Assembly: GCF_018326005.1 (NCBI RefSeq)
Contig: NZ_AP021903.1
Span: forward strand, 3,939,501 to 4,003,500
Reading direction: 5' to 3'
Source of the DNA: Pseudomonas sp. Seg1
Lineage (GTDB): Bacteria > Pseudomonadota > Gammaproteobacteria > Pseudomonadales > Pseudomonadaceae
DNA: 64,000 nt
The translations under genes were made by a program, and so were the position numbers. This document shows, one piece after another, positions 26,453 through 33,454 of this stretch (positions within the stretch are counted from its first letter, which is position 1; the number at the start of each line of letters is the position of its first letter). The notes beneath the pieces are model-generated. The model had not been told where the DNA came from. It did no database searches and saw nothing but the letters and a program-made list of their open reading frames with translations.

Positions 26453-27577
26453 ATGAGCAGTATTCCACTCTCCGAACAGATGGGCGCAATGGCCTTGGTC
26501 GATGAGTTGCGCCATCAGCAGAAACAGGTTCAGGAACACCTCGATCTGCCGCGACGCCGAGCCGAAATTGCCGAGCACATTCGCAGCTATTACCAGAACC
26601 ACAACATCGCATTCGATGACAACCTGATCGAACAAGGCGTGCGTCAGGTGTTCGCGCGTCGCCTGCTGCTGGAAATGCCGCCCGTGGGTGCAATCGACAC
26701 CTGGCTGATCAACACGTTAGTCCGGCGCTCCGGTGTGATCAAAACGCTGCGAACCTCTGCCATGGTGCTATTGGGCATTGCCTTCGTGGTCTACAAATTC
26801 ACTAGCCCGACGGTTTACAGCCCAGCCGAAGTGAGCGAGATCAGCACTGACGCCGCGATTGTCCGCGATGATCGCAAAAAGCTGTTCCGGGAGGTGGACA
26901 AGCAGCGTGGCGCCGTGGAGGCCCTGGCTCGCAGGCTGGCCGAACAACCGGACCCGCAGGCCAGCGTATTGCTGCAGCGCGCCCGGAGCGCGCTGCCGGC
27001 TACCGACGTACGCACGTCTATCGGTCTTTCCGAGCCCGTCACATCGGCAAACGCAGCCGCGATCGAAGGTCGGGTCAAAGAACTCGAAGAGGGCCGGTAT
27101 GCAGTCAACCGGTCTCTGTACGATGTTGAAGGCAATGTGAAGTATGCCGGACGTATCCTCGACACTCGTAATCAACTCAAAGAAATGCTGCAAGACCCGA
27201 AGTTTGCCCTCGGGATTGCCCACTCCAGCAATCTGGACCAGCGTCTGGCGGAAGTCGACCAGTTGCTCAAGCAAGTCACCGACTACGACAGTGCCCAGGA
27301 TGCTTCAACGGCGTACAACGATCTGCGTGGCGATCTCTGGAACTATGAACAAGACATGCTCGAACTGCAGTCCATGCGCTACCGCTCGCTGAAAGAGCGC
27401 ATCACCTCCCGCAGGGTACCGGATGAAATCCGACCCCAACTGCGCAGAAAAGTCGAAGTCATCCACCAGTTCCTTGAAGCCGGTGACTCGGCGGCCGCCG
27501 AACGAAAAATCAATCATCTGATCAGCTCGATGAAAGATGCAGGCTACTGGCGCCGCTGGGGTGGTTCGGGAGAATGA
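26453..27577 (+). CDS. DUF6384-like membrane-anchored coiled-coil protein, copy 1
   Basis: A 374-aa protein. Residues 1-80 are a conserved cytoplasmic head (IPLSEQMGAMALVDELRHQ, HLDLPRRRAEIAEHIRSYY, FDDNLIEQGVRQVFARR). One transmembrane helix spans about 101-116, and the rest is mostly helical and charged. The family name is from memory of Pseudomonas DUF6384 annotations; the function is unknown. GGAAAGGACACC precedes the ATG, a leader repeated before the other genes of the operon. It is followed 22 bp later by a shorter paralogue. The C-terminal 80 residues (MRYRSLKERI to the end) have no counterpart in that paralogue. Confidence 0.8.
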   Translation: MSSIPLSEQMGAMALVDELRHQQKQVQEHLDLPRRRAEIAEHIRSYYQNHNIAFDDNLIEQGVRQVFARRLLLEMPPVGAIDTWLINTLVRRSGVIKTLRTSAMVLLGIAFVVYKFTSPTVYSPAEVSEISTDAAIVRDDRKKLFREVDKQRGAVEALARRLAEQPDPQASVLLQRARSALPATDVRTSIGLSEPVTSANAAAIEGRVKELEEGRYAVNRSLYDVEGNVKYAGRILDTRNQLKEMLQDPKFALGIAHSSNLDQRLAEVDQLLKQVTDYDSAQDASTAYNDLRGDLWNYEQDMLELQSMRYRSLKERITSRRVPDEIRPQLRRKVEVIHQFLEAGDSAAAERKINHLISSMKDAGYWRRWGGSGE

Positions 27578-27599
27578 CAGATTGAGAAGGACGCCCCCC

Positions 27600-28520
27600 A
27601 TGAGCAGCACCGCACTCTCCGATCAACTGACGGCGATGGCGTTCATCGACAAACTGCGCCATGAGCAAAAGCAGATTCAGGATCATCTGGACCTGCCCCG
27701 CCGTCGCGCGGACATCGCCGAGCGCATCCGCGCCTACTACATCGGTAACGCCATCGAGTTCGATGACAACCTGATAGAAAAAGGTGTGCGGCAGTTTTTC
27801 GCCCATCGCCTGAAGCTGGAGACCCCGGCACTCAATGGATTCGATACGTGGCTGGTCAAGTGGCTCAGCCGCCGTGGCGCTTCGCCGGCGAGCGACAAAC
27901 CGGGAACCATACGCCTGTCGCCACTCATTCTGCTGATCCTGTTATTCAGTGCGCTAATTCTGTGGGCGACTCACCACAACAAGGATGCCGGGAGAGTTGA
28001 CTACCTCGTCAAAAATGCCTGGCCGATACGCGACAAAAGCTTCACGTTGAACGAGCAAGTGCAGTCAATAACCAAACGTCTCGCGGCGTTGGGCAAGAGC
28101 AACGCGGAGCACCCGAACGCGAACGTCGGCCGTTTGCTCCAGCGTGCGCAATCCAGAATGCCAACCAGCGCTTTTCGCACGGATCTTGGTGTGGATTTAA
28201 AAATCACCAAAGACAATCTGGACTCGGTGGAACTGCAAGTCATGACACTCAAAGCCCAGCAACTGCGGTTCGAAACCGACTCTAACCAAATCTACAACGA
28301 CATGAAGTACGCCGGTGCAATCATCTGGATGCGCCAGAGCCTGCGTGACATCAGCGAAGATCCGAAGAGTACCGCCAGGATCGAACAATCCGGCAGTCTG
28401 AAACAGCAAATGACCCTGCTCGGGCAACAGCTTGATCGCATCGATAACGAGACGACTCACGACGACGCGTTCTCCACGTTCCGTGATATCGACGACGAGC
28501 TGTTTGGCATCGGTCAATAA
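27600..28520 (+). CDS. DUF6384-like membrane-anchored coiled-coil protein, copy 2
   Basis: A 306-aa paralogue of the preceding gene. The head is nearly collinear (LSDQLTAMAFIDKLRHEQKQ, HLDLPRRRADIAERIRAYY, FDDNLIEKGVRQFFAHR), with a transmembrane helix at about 107-123. The helical domain has diverged, keeping LLQRA-x-S and Y-A-G-x-I patterns, and the C-terminal extension is missing. Same strand, 22 bp after copy 1, so it arose by tandem duplication and is co-transcribed. Function unknown. Confidence 0.8.
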   Translation: MSSTALSDQLTAMAFIDKLRHEQKQIQDHLDLPRRRADIAERIRAYYIGNAIEFDDNLIEKGVRQFFAHRLKLETPALNGFDTWLVKWLSRRGASPASDKPGTIRLSPLILLILLFSALILWATHHNKDAGRVDYLVKNAWPIRDKSFTLNEQVQSITKRLAALGKSNAEHPNANVGRLLQRAQSRMPTSAFRTDLGVDLKITKDNLDSVELQVMTLKAQQLRFETDSNQIYNDMKYAGAIIWMRQSLRDISEDPKSTARIEQSGSLKQQMTLLGQQLDRIDNETTHDDAFSTFRDIDDELFGIGQ

Positions 28521-28529
28521 ACCACCGAC

Positions 28530-28607
28530 TGCCTGGCCAGCCGCACGAAAGGACACCTGATGCGCAGCATTCCACTCTCCGAGCAAATGGCGGTAATGGC
28601 TCTCATC
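28530..28607 (+). pseudogene. 5' stub of a third DUF6384-like copy
   Basis: GAAAGGACACCTGATGCGCA and the next 45 bases repeat the leader and first 16 codons of copy 1 (MRSIPLSEQMAVMALI against MSSIPLSEQMGAMALV). Homology stops abruptly at about 28607. The frame runs on to 28754 as unrelated sequence, overlapping the start of the next gene in another frame. It is either a remnant left by deletion of a third paralogue or a short leader ORF coupled to the next gene. Confidence 0.65.
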
Positions 28608-28623
28608 AAAAACAGGTACTGCA

Positions 28624-28944
28624 ATGACCTCAACCACCCAGAACCAGGCGTCATCGCCCAGTCAATCGACCGCCAGACAGACGCCGGCGCACAGTGCCAA
28701 AGACTACGAAGACATCCGCCAGGAATGCAGGGAAAAACTGCGCGCCTACAGTGAAAACGAAGCCTATGTCTTCCTGCGTGATCGGGCCTATGGCACCGAC
28801 CAATACGCGTTCGGTTTTTTCCAGCGCTGGCTCGACGGCCTGCTGGCCAAGCGCATCAACTACGCTGGCAATCGCCAGAACGAGTTGATGCTGCTGGCGA
28901 TGCAGGCGCGCAATGAAGAGCTGTACGGCAAGCCTGCCCGCTGA
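28624..28944 (+). CDS. Hypothetical protein, 106 aa, in the DUF6384-like operon
   Basis: The first 28 residues are Ser/Thr/Gln-rich and look disordered. The remainder is a helical domain (DYEDIRQECREKLRAYSENE, FGFFQRWLDGLLAKRINYAG, NELMLLAMQARNEELYG). No signal peptide, no transmembrane helix, no family recognised. The start overlaps the 5' stub of the third DUF6384-like copy, and only AGGT precedes the ATG. Translation may depend on ribosomes initiating at the stub. Confidence 0.65.
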   Translation: MTSTTQNQASSPSQSTARQTPAHSAKDYEDIRQECREKLRAYSENEAYVFLRDRAYGTDQYAFGFFQRWLDGLLAKRINYAGNRQNELMLLAMQARNEELYGKPAR

Positions 28945-28996
28945 GGGTTAATGCTTGCCCACACCCAGAACAGACGACACCACGTAAGGACACTCG

Positions 28997-30136
28997 ATGA
29001 CCAACTACCTCGAACGGGCACTCACTGGTCTGCGCACGATCGGCATCAACCTGTTTCAACCCGTTCATGATGCACCGGTGATGGTACTGCTCGACCGCGT
29101 CGCTCAGTACGACAACAGCAAAGTTACCGCCATCGCTTCGGTACTGCAGCAGTCGACCGCCTTCAACAGCATGGTCCGCGAGCAGATTGAAGGCATGGAC
29201 ATTTCCACGCGCTTCATGGACATCACCCAGCGCTTCACCTCGATCCGTGAAGACGCTTCGGCCATGGCCGAATGGATGGACGACGGTCGCCTCGACACGT
29301 TGGAAAAACTCAAGCTGAGCTGGATGAACCTGCGTCGAGGCTCGATTCCCAGCCGCTTCAATGACATCCGCGAAAGCTACTTGCAGGTGTGCAAGTCGGC
29401 CAATGACCAGATTGCCCGGGAAAGCGTAGTGCTTGAGGCGTACATGGACTTCCGGATGGCGATGAAAGCCGCCGAAGTCGACGCCCAGCAAGTTCTGGCA
29501 GTGGCCGGCAAAGCGCTGCAGCAACGCACTCAGGCGCTGAACGACGCCAGTGCTCAGGTCAGCGCTGCCGAGACTTCCGAACCGGCCCGGCGCGCCAGCC
29601 TGGAGCTGCAACGCGATGAAGCCGTGCGTGCCCTGCAGGATGAAGACAAGCGCTACCAGATCGTCAAGGACATCGCCGATGACCTCAAGGTCGGGTACAA
29701 CACCGCCGAAATGATATTTGCCCGAATCAATCAGGTGCACGTGATCAAGGAGCGCCAGTATCAGCGCATGGTCTCGTTCTTCTCCACCAACGAAGTGGTA
29801 CTCACCGGCCTCGCCGTATCCTTCATCAGCAACAGCGGCCTGGCCGAAGCGACCCACACACTCAATGCCACCACCGAAGGCATCAGCAAAGGGCTCGAAG
29901 CGTTGGGCTCTGCCGGCAATCAACAGATTGAAGCGGCGGTCAAAGCCAGCTACGGCTCGACCATCAAGGTCGATTCGGTTCGTGCGCTTGCTGATGCGAC
30001 CCTGAGCTTCCAGACCGACATGCAGAGCCTGACCGACAGCTACCGCGCCGAATCAAGCAATGCCGCCCGTGACATTGCCGATGCCGTGGAAGATGCCAAG
30101 CGCAAGTTTGCAGCGCTGCTGAGCAAGGCTGCCTGA
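28997..30136 (+). CDS. Large alpha-helical coiled-coil protein, 379 aa
   Basis: This soluble protein has no signal peptide and is almost entirely heptad-rich helix (about 45-110, 130-260 and 320-375). There is a less polar stretch, FFSTNEVVLTGLAVSFISNS, near 262-281. It ends AVEDAKRKFAALLSKAA. The layout is reminiscent of TelA/KlaA-like proteins or helical pore-forming toxins, but no diagnostic motif was found, so no function is assigned. It is the last gene of the operon, preceded by TAAGGACACTCG (the leader style of the DUF6384-like genes) and followed by a strong hairpin. Confidence 0.7.
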   Translation: MTNYLERALTGLRTIGINLFQPVHDAPVMVLLDRVAQYDNSKVTAIASVLQQSTAFNSMVREQIEGMDISTRFMDITQRFTSIREDASAMAEWMDDGRLDTLEKLKLSWMNLRRGSIPSRFNDIRESYLQVCKSANDQIARESVVLEAYMDFRMAMKAAEVDAQQVLAVAGKALQQRTQALNDASAQVSAAETSEPARRASLELQRDEAVRALQDEDKRYQIVKDIADDLKVGYNTAEMIFARINQVHVIKERQYQRMVSFFSTNEVVLTGLAVSFISNSGLAEATHTLNATTEGISKGLEALGSAGNQQIEAAVKASYGSTIKVDSVRALADATLSFQTDMQSLTDSYRAESSNAARDIADAVEDAKRKFAALLSKAA

Positions 30137-30151
30137 CGTTTCCAATGCAAA

Positions 30152-30181
30152 AACGCCGATGCCCGCCTGGGCATCGGCGTT
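30152..30181 (+). terminator. Terminator-like hairpin of the DUF6384-like operon
   Basis: AACGCCGATGCCC and GGGCATCGGCGTT form a 13-base perfect stem with a four-base loop, 15 bases after the stop codon. It lacks a long T-run. Confidence 0.75.
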
Positions 30182-30218
30182 CGTCTACGTCGATTGACGT
30201 TGAAGAATCACGCACATG

Positions 30219-30249
30219 AAAAAGGGACGCCATTGGGTGTCCCTTTTTT
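30219..30249. terminator. Bidirectional rho-independent terminator
   Basis: AAAAAGGGAC and GTCCCTTTTTT form a stem with A and T tracts on either side, between the convergent helical-protein gene and repeat-protein gene. It should work in both directions. Confidence 0.85.
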
Positions 30250-30271
30250 GCCTTTGGGGCAAGCAGATCAA

Positions 30272-30685
30272 TCAACGTTTCATGGCTTCGCACTGGTTGC
30301 GCAGGTCCCCATCGCCGATGCTCGCACAGCTACTGCCCTGCTTCGCCTCGCAGAAGGCACGCTGATCACGATCCCCGATGCTGGCACATGAACCGCCTTT
30401 CTCCGCTTCGCAGGCCGTGCGCAAATCGTAATTGTCGATGGAAGAACAACTAGCGCCTTTCTTGGCGTCACAATAGGCGCGCTGGTCACGATCCTCGATA
30501 CTGGCGCATGAACCGCCCCTCTCCGCTTCGCAGGCCGTGCGCAAATCGTAATTGTCGATGGAATAACAACTGCTGCCTTCCTGCGTGGCCTGGCAATAGT
30601 TGCGTTTGACAGGATCACTGATGCTGGCACAACTGGCGGAAACGTAACCGCTGAACAGCAACAACATCGCAAGAATCAATTTCAT
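30272..30685 (-). CDS. Secreted protein of six 20-residue C-x11-C repeats
   Basis: A 137-aa exported protein. The signal peptide (1-18, MKLILAMLLLFSGYVSAS) is followed by six tandem repeats of consensus S-C-x-S-I-x-D-x-D-x-R-x-x-C-x-A-x-x-G. Cysteines are at 19/31, 40/52, 60/72, 80/92, 100/112 and 120/132: twelve in all, each pair 12 apart and successive pairs 20 (first 21) apart. Repeats 2-3 and 4-5 are a 40-residue higher-order duplication that is nearly identical at DNA level (120-bp period). Each repeat could close one disulfide in the periplasm. Function unknown. A single-repeat paralogue with the same leader is at 26174-26287. Confidence 0.8.
   Translation of the reverse strand: MKLILAMLLLFSGYVSASCASISDPVKRNYCQATQEGSSCYSIDNYDLRTACEAERGGSCASIEDRDQRAYCDAKKGASCSSIDNYDLRTACEAEKGGSCASIGDRDQRAFCEAKQGSSCASIGDGDLRNQCEAMKR
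30301..30620 (-). repeat. 60-bp coding tandem repeat with 120-bp higher-order period
   Basis: Within the repeat-protein gene, the string CGCTTCGCAGGCCGTGCGCA recurs 120 bp apart (near 30404 and 30524) with long identical flanks, including AAATCGTAATTGTCGATGGA. This shows recent duplication of two-repeat blocks by slippage or unequal recombination. Confidence 0.85.
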
Positions 30686-30792
30686 CTCACACTTCCTTGG
30701 GTTGCCAGGAAACAGCCTGGCACTGCTTGATCCGTTCGAAATGAGCGTCGCGACACGCCATCAAATTGACATCAATTTAAAGGAAAGTTCCC
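30683..30792 (-). promoter_or_regulatory. Leader conserved with that of the 26174 mini-gene
   Basis: Read on the minus strand it contains TTTAAATTGATGTCAATTTG, CCAGGCTGTTTCCTGGCAA (a palindromic block) and AAGGAAGT before the ATG at 30685. The blocks match 26070-26173 in order and spacing. TTGATGTCAA is itself an inverted repeat and a candidate operator. Confidence 0.6.
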
Positions 30793-30865
30793 AACGGCAC
30801 GCAAAGCCATGATTTGAGATTCGACCAAATTTGAAGTCTGAAAAACGCGTAGGAAAACACCCCTT

Positions 30866-30908
30866 GCGGCGAGGGGATTCATCCCCGATGGGCTACGAAG
30901 CGGCCCCA
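30866..30908. repeat. REP half-element of the GCGAGGGGATTCATCCCC type
   Basis: TTGCGGCGAGGGGATTCATC with CCCGATGGGCTACGAAGCGG matches part of the elements at 13147 and 43828. It abuts the 5' end of a gene remnant. Confidence 0.8.
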
Positions 30909-30933
30909 AACCAGCGAGCTCATTTCTCCAGAT

Positions 30934-31143
30934 ACGCCGCACGCCACGGATTACGAAGCCTGCCTCGCCGAACGCCTCAACGCCGTCCTCAAATACCTCG
31001 ACCTCATCGCCTGCACCAGCCTCCCCGATTACGCCGAGCACGACATCAACACCGTCACCAACATCGCCCGAATCATGGTCCAGGATGTCAGTGACGTGTT
31101 TCGGGTGATCGAGCAGCGAGGTTTCGAAGCGCCGACCTCATAA
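30934..31143 (+). pseudogene. 3' remnant of an unknown gene cut off by a REP element
   Basis: A frame with good coding character encodes about 69 residues (DYEACLAERLNAVLKYLDLI, then YAEHDINTVTNIARIMVQDV) ending in TAA at 31141. No start codon with a ribosome site is present; the first in-frame ATG is deep inside at 31075. The frame runs upstream into a REP element. The 5' end was probably lost by REP insertion or deletion. The family is not recognised. Confidence 0.5.
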
Positions 31144-31158
31144 CCAACACACTGCAAA

Positions 31159-31215
31159 AAGTGCCAACTTCATAAAAGCCCGGTCACCCAATCAGCGATA
31201 ACGTCGTTGGCACTT
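31159..31215 (+). promoter_or_regulatory. Inverted repeat AAGTGCCAAC upstream of hcp
   Basis: AAGTGCCAAC (31159-31168) and GTTGGCACTT (31206-31215) are a perfect ten-base inverted repeat separated by 37 bases, about 145 bp before the hcp start. It could be a regulator site or a boundary of the cassette. No complete sigma-54 promoter was found here. Confidence 0.4.
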
Positions 31216-31358
31216 CGGAATAATCATCTCCTGACTTCCGCGCCCCTTGTAAGACACGTCTGAACATCACCCACAGCGAACCAGCACCTCACTGTTCCGG
31301 CTTTAGTCGACGGTTACTCTTCAAACAAGAGTTCTCCATTCAATAAAGCAGAGCATCC

Positions 31359-31859
31359 ATGGCCAACCACAGCTATATGAGCATTACTGGAAACCGACAA
31401 GGTCTGATCTCCGCCGGTTGCTCCGACACAAATTCGATCGGCAACAAATGCCAACTGGGTCACCTCGACGAAATCATGGTCCTGGCCTACTCCCACAACA
31501 TGACTACCGACAATAACGGCGGCGTCACCGCCGACCGTGGCAAGCACTTACCGATCATGATCACCAAGAACATCGACAAATCCTCCCCCCTCCTGTCCTC
31601 CGCACTTCACGAACGCGAAGTGCTCGAATGCACCATTTTCTTCTACCGAACCTCTCCCGCTGGTACTCAGGACAAATACTTCAAAATCCACATCGCCGGT
31701 GCAAAAGTCGCCCACATCAACCTCCAGGTCCCCCATGCCATCCACTTGAACGACGCTCAGCCACAGGAACTGGTGTCATTCACTTACCGAGAGATCAGTT
31801 GGACGCACATTCAGGCGGGCACCTGCGGCTACAGCACTTGGGGCAACGAGGATGAATGA
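31359..31859 (+). CDS. hcp: Hcp-family type VI secretion tube/effector carrier
   Basis: A 166-aa Hcp protein, the hexameric ring that stacks into the type VI secretion tube and carries small effectors in its lumen. Landmarks are MANHSYMSITGNRQGLISAG at the start, the loop GNKCQLGHLDEIMVLAYSHN, and HLPIMITKNIDKSSPLLSSAL. The C-terminal ISWTHIQAGTCGYSTWGNEDE fits the type seen with linked effectors. No other T6SS structural genes are in the window, so this is an orphan hcp using an apparatus encoded elsewhere. Its stop overlaps the start of the next gene by eight bases. Confidence 0.93.
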   Translation: MANHSYMSITGNRQGLISAGCSDTNSIGNKCQLGHLDEIMVLAYSHNMTTDNNGGVTADRGKHLPIMITKNIDKSSPLLSSALHEREVLECTIFFYRTSPAGTQDKYFKIHIAGAKVAHINLQVPHAIHLNDAQPQELVSFTYREISWTHIQAGTCGYSTWGNEDE

Positions 31860-32550
31860 GGATTCGTGTGACATTAACGATGTCACACGGGCTGCTGCTG
31901 ATCTGGTCGCCTTCGGCTGCCAGATTGGCGCTACTCAGCTGTACGACAGTTTCAGTCAGCTCAGATTTGGCGAGTTCGTTTCGTCTTATGCGAATGAGAT
32001 TATTCGGGCGGTGGATGAAGGTGTCATTAGTGCGAAGCAAGGGTTGCTGGCACTGAAAGATGAATACGCTGACTTATCGGAAAAAGTATTGTTCTATGCG
32101 CAAAATGGCGTTGGCGTAGCGGCGGGAGTAATGCAGGCACAAACAGGTACGATATTAATAGGGCAACGGAGAGGTATTAATCTGCCACTGGGGGTAGCGT
32201 ACTACGCCCATGGCGTTAACAATATTTACGAGGGTCTAGGGAATATTTACAACGGCCCAGGCAAAGAAGGTATCACCGGCCCTACTAGACAGCTCTACCA
32301 AGTTTTTTTAGGAGAAAGCGATGGAAATATAAGTTATTACTCAGCCGACTTAAGCCTTTCTATCATTGGCATCTTTAGACTGACTCGCAAAACCGACTCA
32401 ACCGAACTGTTTATTCGAGATCCGATAAACTATGAGCACGTCTACCATCAGATGGGAAAAGCGGCTTTAGCATTTGAAGCCCTGGTTAACTCATTTACAA
32501 TAAAAAGCATGACAGACAAAGACGACACAAACAATCCAACATCAAATTAG
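31852..32550 (+). CDS. DUF4225-type protein, probable Hcp-delivered type VI effector
   Basis: A 232-aa protein with a helical first half and a Gly-rich core, VGVAAGVMQAQTGTILIGQR then LPLGVAYYAHGVNNIYEGLG, typical of DUF4225 proteins. Toxicity is inferred: it is translationally coupled to hcp and followed by a convergent small membrane protein like an immunity gene. The sequence becomes visibly more AT-rich toward the 3' end than the flanking genome, suggesting transfer of the cassette cargo. A membrane-active mode is plausible because the presumed immunity protein is integral to the membrane. The biochemical activity is unknown. Confidence 0.75.
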   Translation: MNEDSCDINDVTRAAADLVAFGCQIGATQLYDSFSQLRFGEFVSSYANEIIRAVDEGVISAKQGLLALKDEYADLSEKVLFYAQNGVGVAAGVMQAQTGTILIGQRRGINLPLGVAYYAHGVNNIYEGLGNIYNGPGKEGITGPTRQLYQVFLGESDGNISYYSADLSLSIIGIFRLTRKTDSTELFIRDPINYEHVYHQMGKAALAFEALVNSFTIKSMTDKDDTNNPTSN

Positions 32551-32555
32551 TTGTA

Positions 32556-32975
32556 TCACAATTCTGTACGCAACCAAAACCAAATAGAAATTATCACAAA
32601 CGCTACCACACCTATAACACCCCGATAAAGATCGGTAAAACCGAATCCTTCACCAACAATCTGAGCGATGAATTGAACGATAACCTCAGCGCAAAACAAT
32701 GCAGAAATAAAGATATAAAGATAACCGACAATCACTGGAATTTTTTCTACCTTGGTATCTCGACCAAGCGACTCCGCAAGCTGTTCAACAAAGAAATAAC
32801 GAAAATTAACAAACAACATCCCCAAAAAAACAAAACCCAAAACAACCTTTTTGACAACTCCATCCAAAGGAAAAACCTTACCAAGGTTATGTACCAGTAA
32901 CGCACCATACAACGCACTGAGAAGAATAGTGAGGATAAAAAGACCAACAACTACACAAAACTCTCGAATCAACAT
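32556..32975 (-). CDS. Four-helix membrane protein, probable immunity protein
   Basis: A 139-aa protein of four hydrophobic helices (about 2-30, 40-62, 78-105 and 113-135) with few charged residues. The start at 32975 is supported by GGGGG eight bases upstream; a TTG at 32999 would add eight residues. It converges on the DUF4225-type gene, six bases apart. The base composition is clearly AT-rich. No family recognised. Immunity function is inferred from position, size and membrane topology. Confidence 0.65.
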   Translation of the reverse strand: MLIREFCVVVGLFILTILLSALYGALLVHNLGKVFPLDGVVKKVVLGFVFLGMLFVNFRYFFVEQLAESLGRDTKVEKIPVIVGYLYIFISALFCAEVIVQFIAQIVGEGFGFTDLYRGVIGVVAFVIISIWFWLRTEL

Positions 32976-33454
32976 ATAGAGCCCCCACTCACAAGACAAA
33001 CATCTCGAGAACTTCTACTCCCCCTCACGCCCTGCCAACTATAAAGAATATCTGTCATGCAATTCAAACATGCCAGAAGAACAATAGCTTCATGGATGCC
33101 GCGTCATCAGGTACTTGCTCAGAGCTTTCTTACAAAGCAATACTATCGAGCCTACAAACTTTTCCTTCCATCAAGAAATTACGCCCCCCAAAAGGAATCC
33201 CGCACTCCACGCTACTTGACGAATCTCCGCTACGGCGCAAAAAAACTACCTTGCGCATCTCGAAAATGGCTCTGGAATAGATAGTGTCAATTTGATAGCT
33301 TCAGCGCCGATTATCCTGCCACCGACCGCTGGATGAGCCTCGAATGACCAGATGACGCAGACGTGCTCAAAAGAAGTCATTCTGTCAGGCAGCCCCCTGC
33401 AAGTAATCCCGTCACCTTCATGACCCACCTCAAACCACTACGGACAGAAATGCC
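32976..33454. other. AT-rich 479-bp gap, no convincing gene
   Basis: Two overlapping short plus-strand frames (33057-33284 and 33092-33280) have no ribosome site, no family and poor codon usage. A further stretch near 33291-33344 reads FDSFSADYPATDRWMSLE and a stop, which could be the tail of a lost gene. The gap separates the AT-rich cassette from normal-composition DNA and may hold debris of former effector or immunity genes. Confidence 0.45.

Noticed and set aside
28997..30136. Assignment as TelA/KlaA tellurite resistance or XaxA/B-type toxin
   Set aside because: Only the overall helical layout is similar; no diagnostic motif could be found, so no function was given.
31144..31358. Sigma-54 promoter (TTGGCACTTCGG) upstream of hcp
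   Set aside because: The -24-like TGGCAC is present but no GC at the required -12 spacing.
33057..33284. Two short overlapping plus-strand frames as genes
   Set aside because: No ribosome sites, no recognisable similarity, no signal or domain; treated as possible debris.
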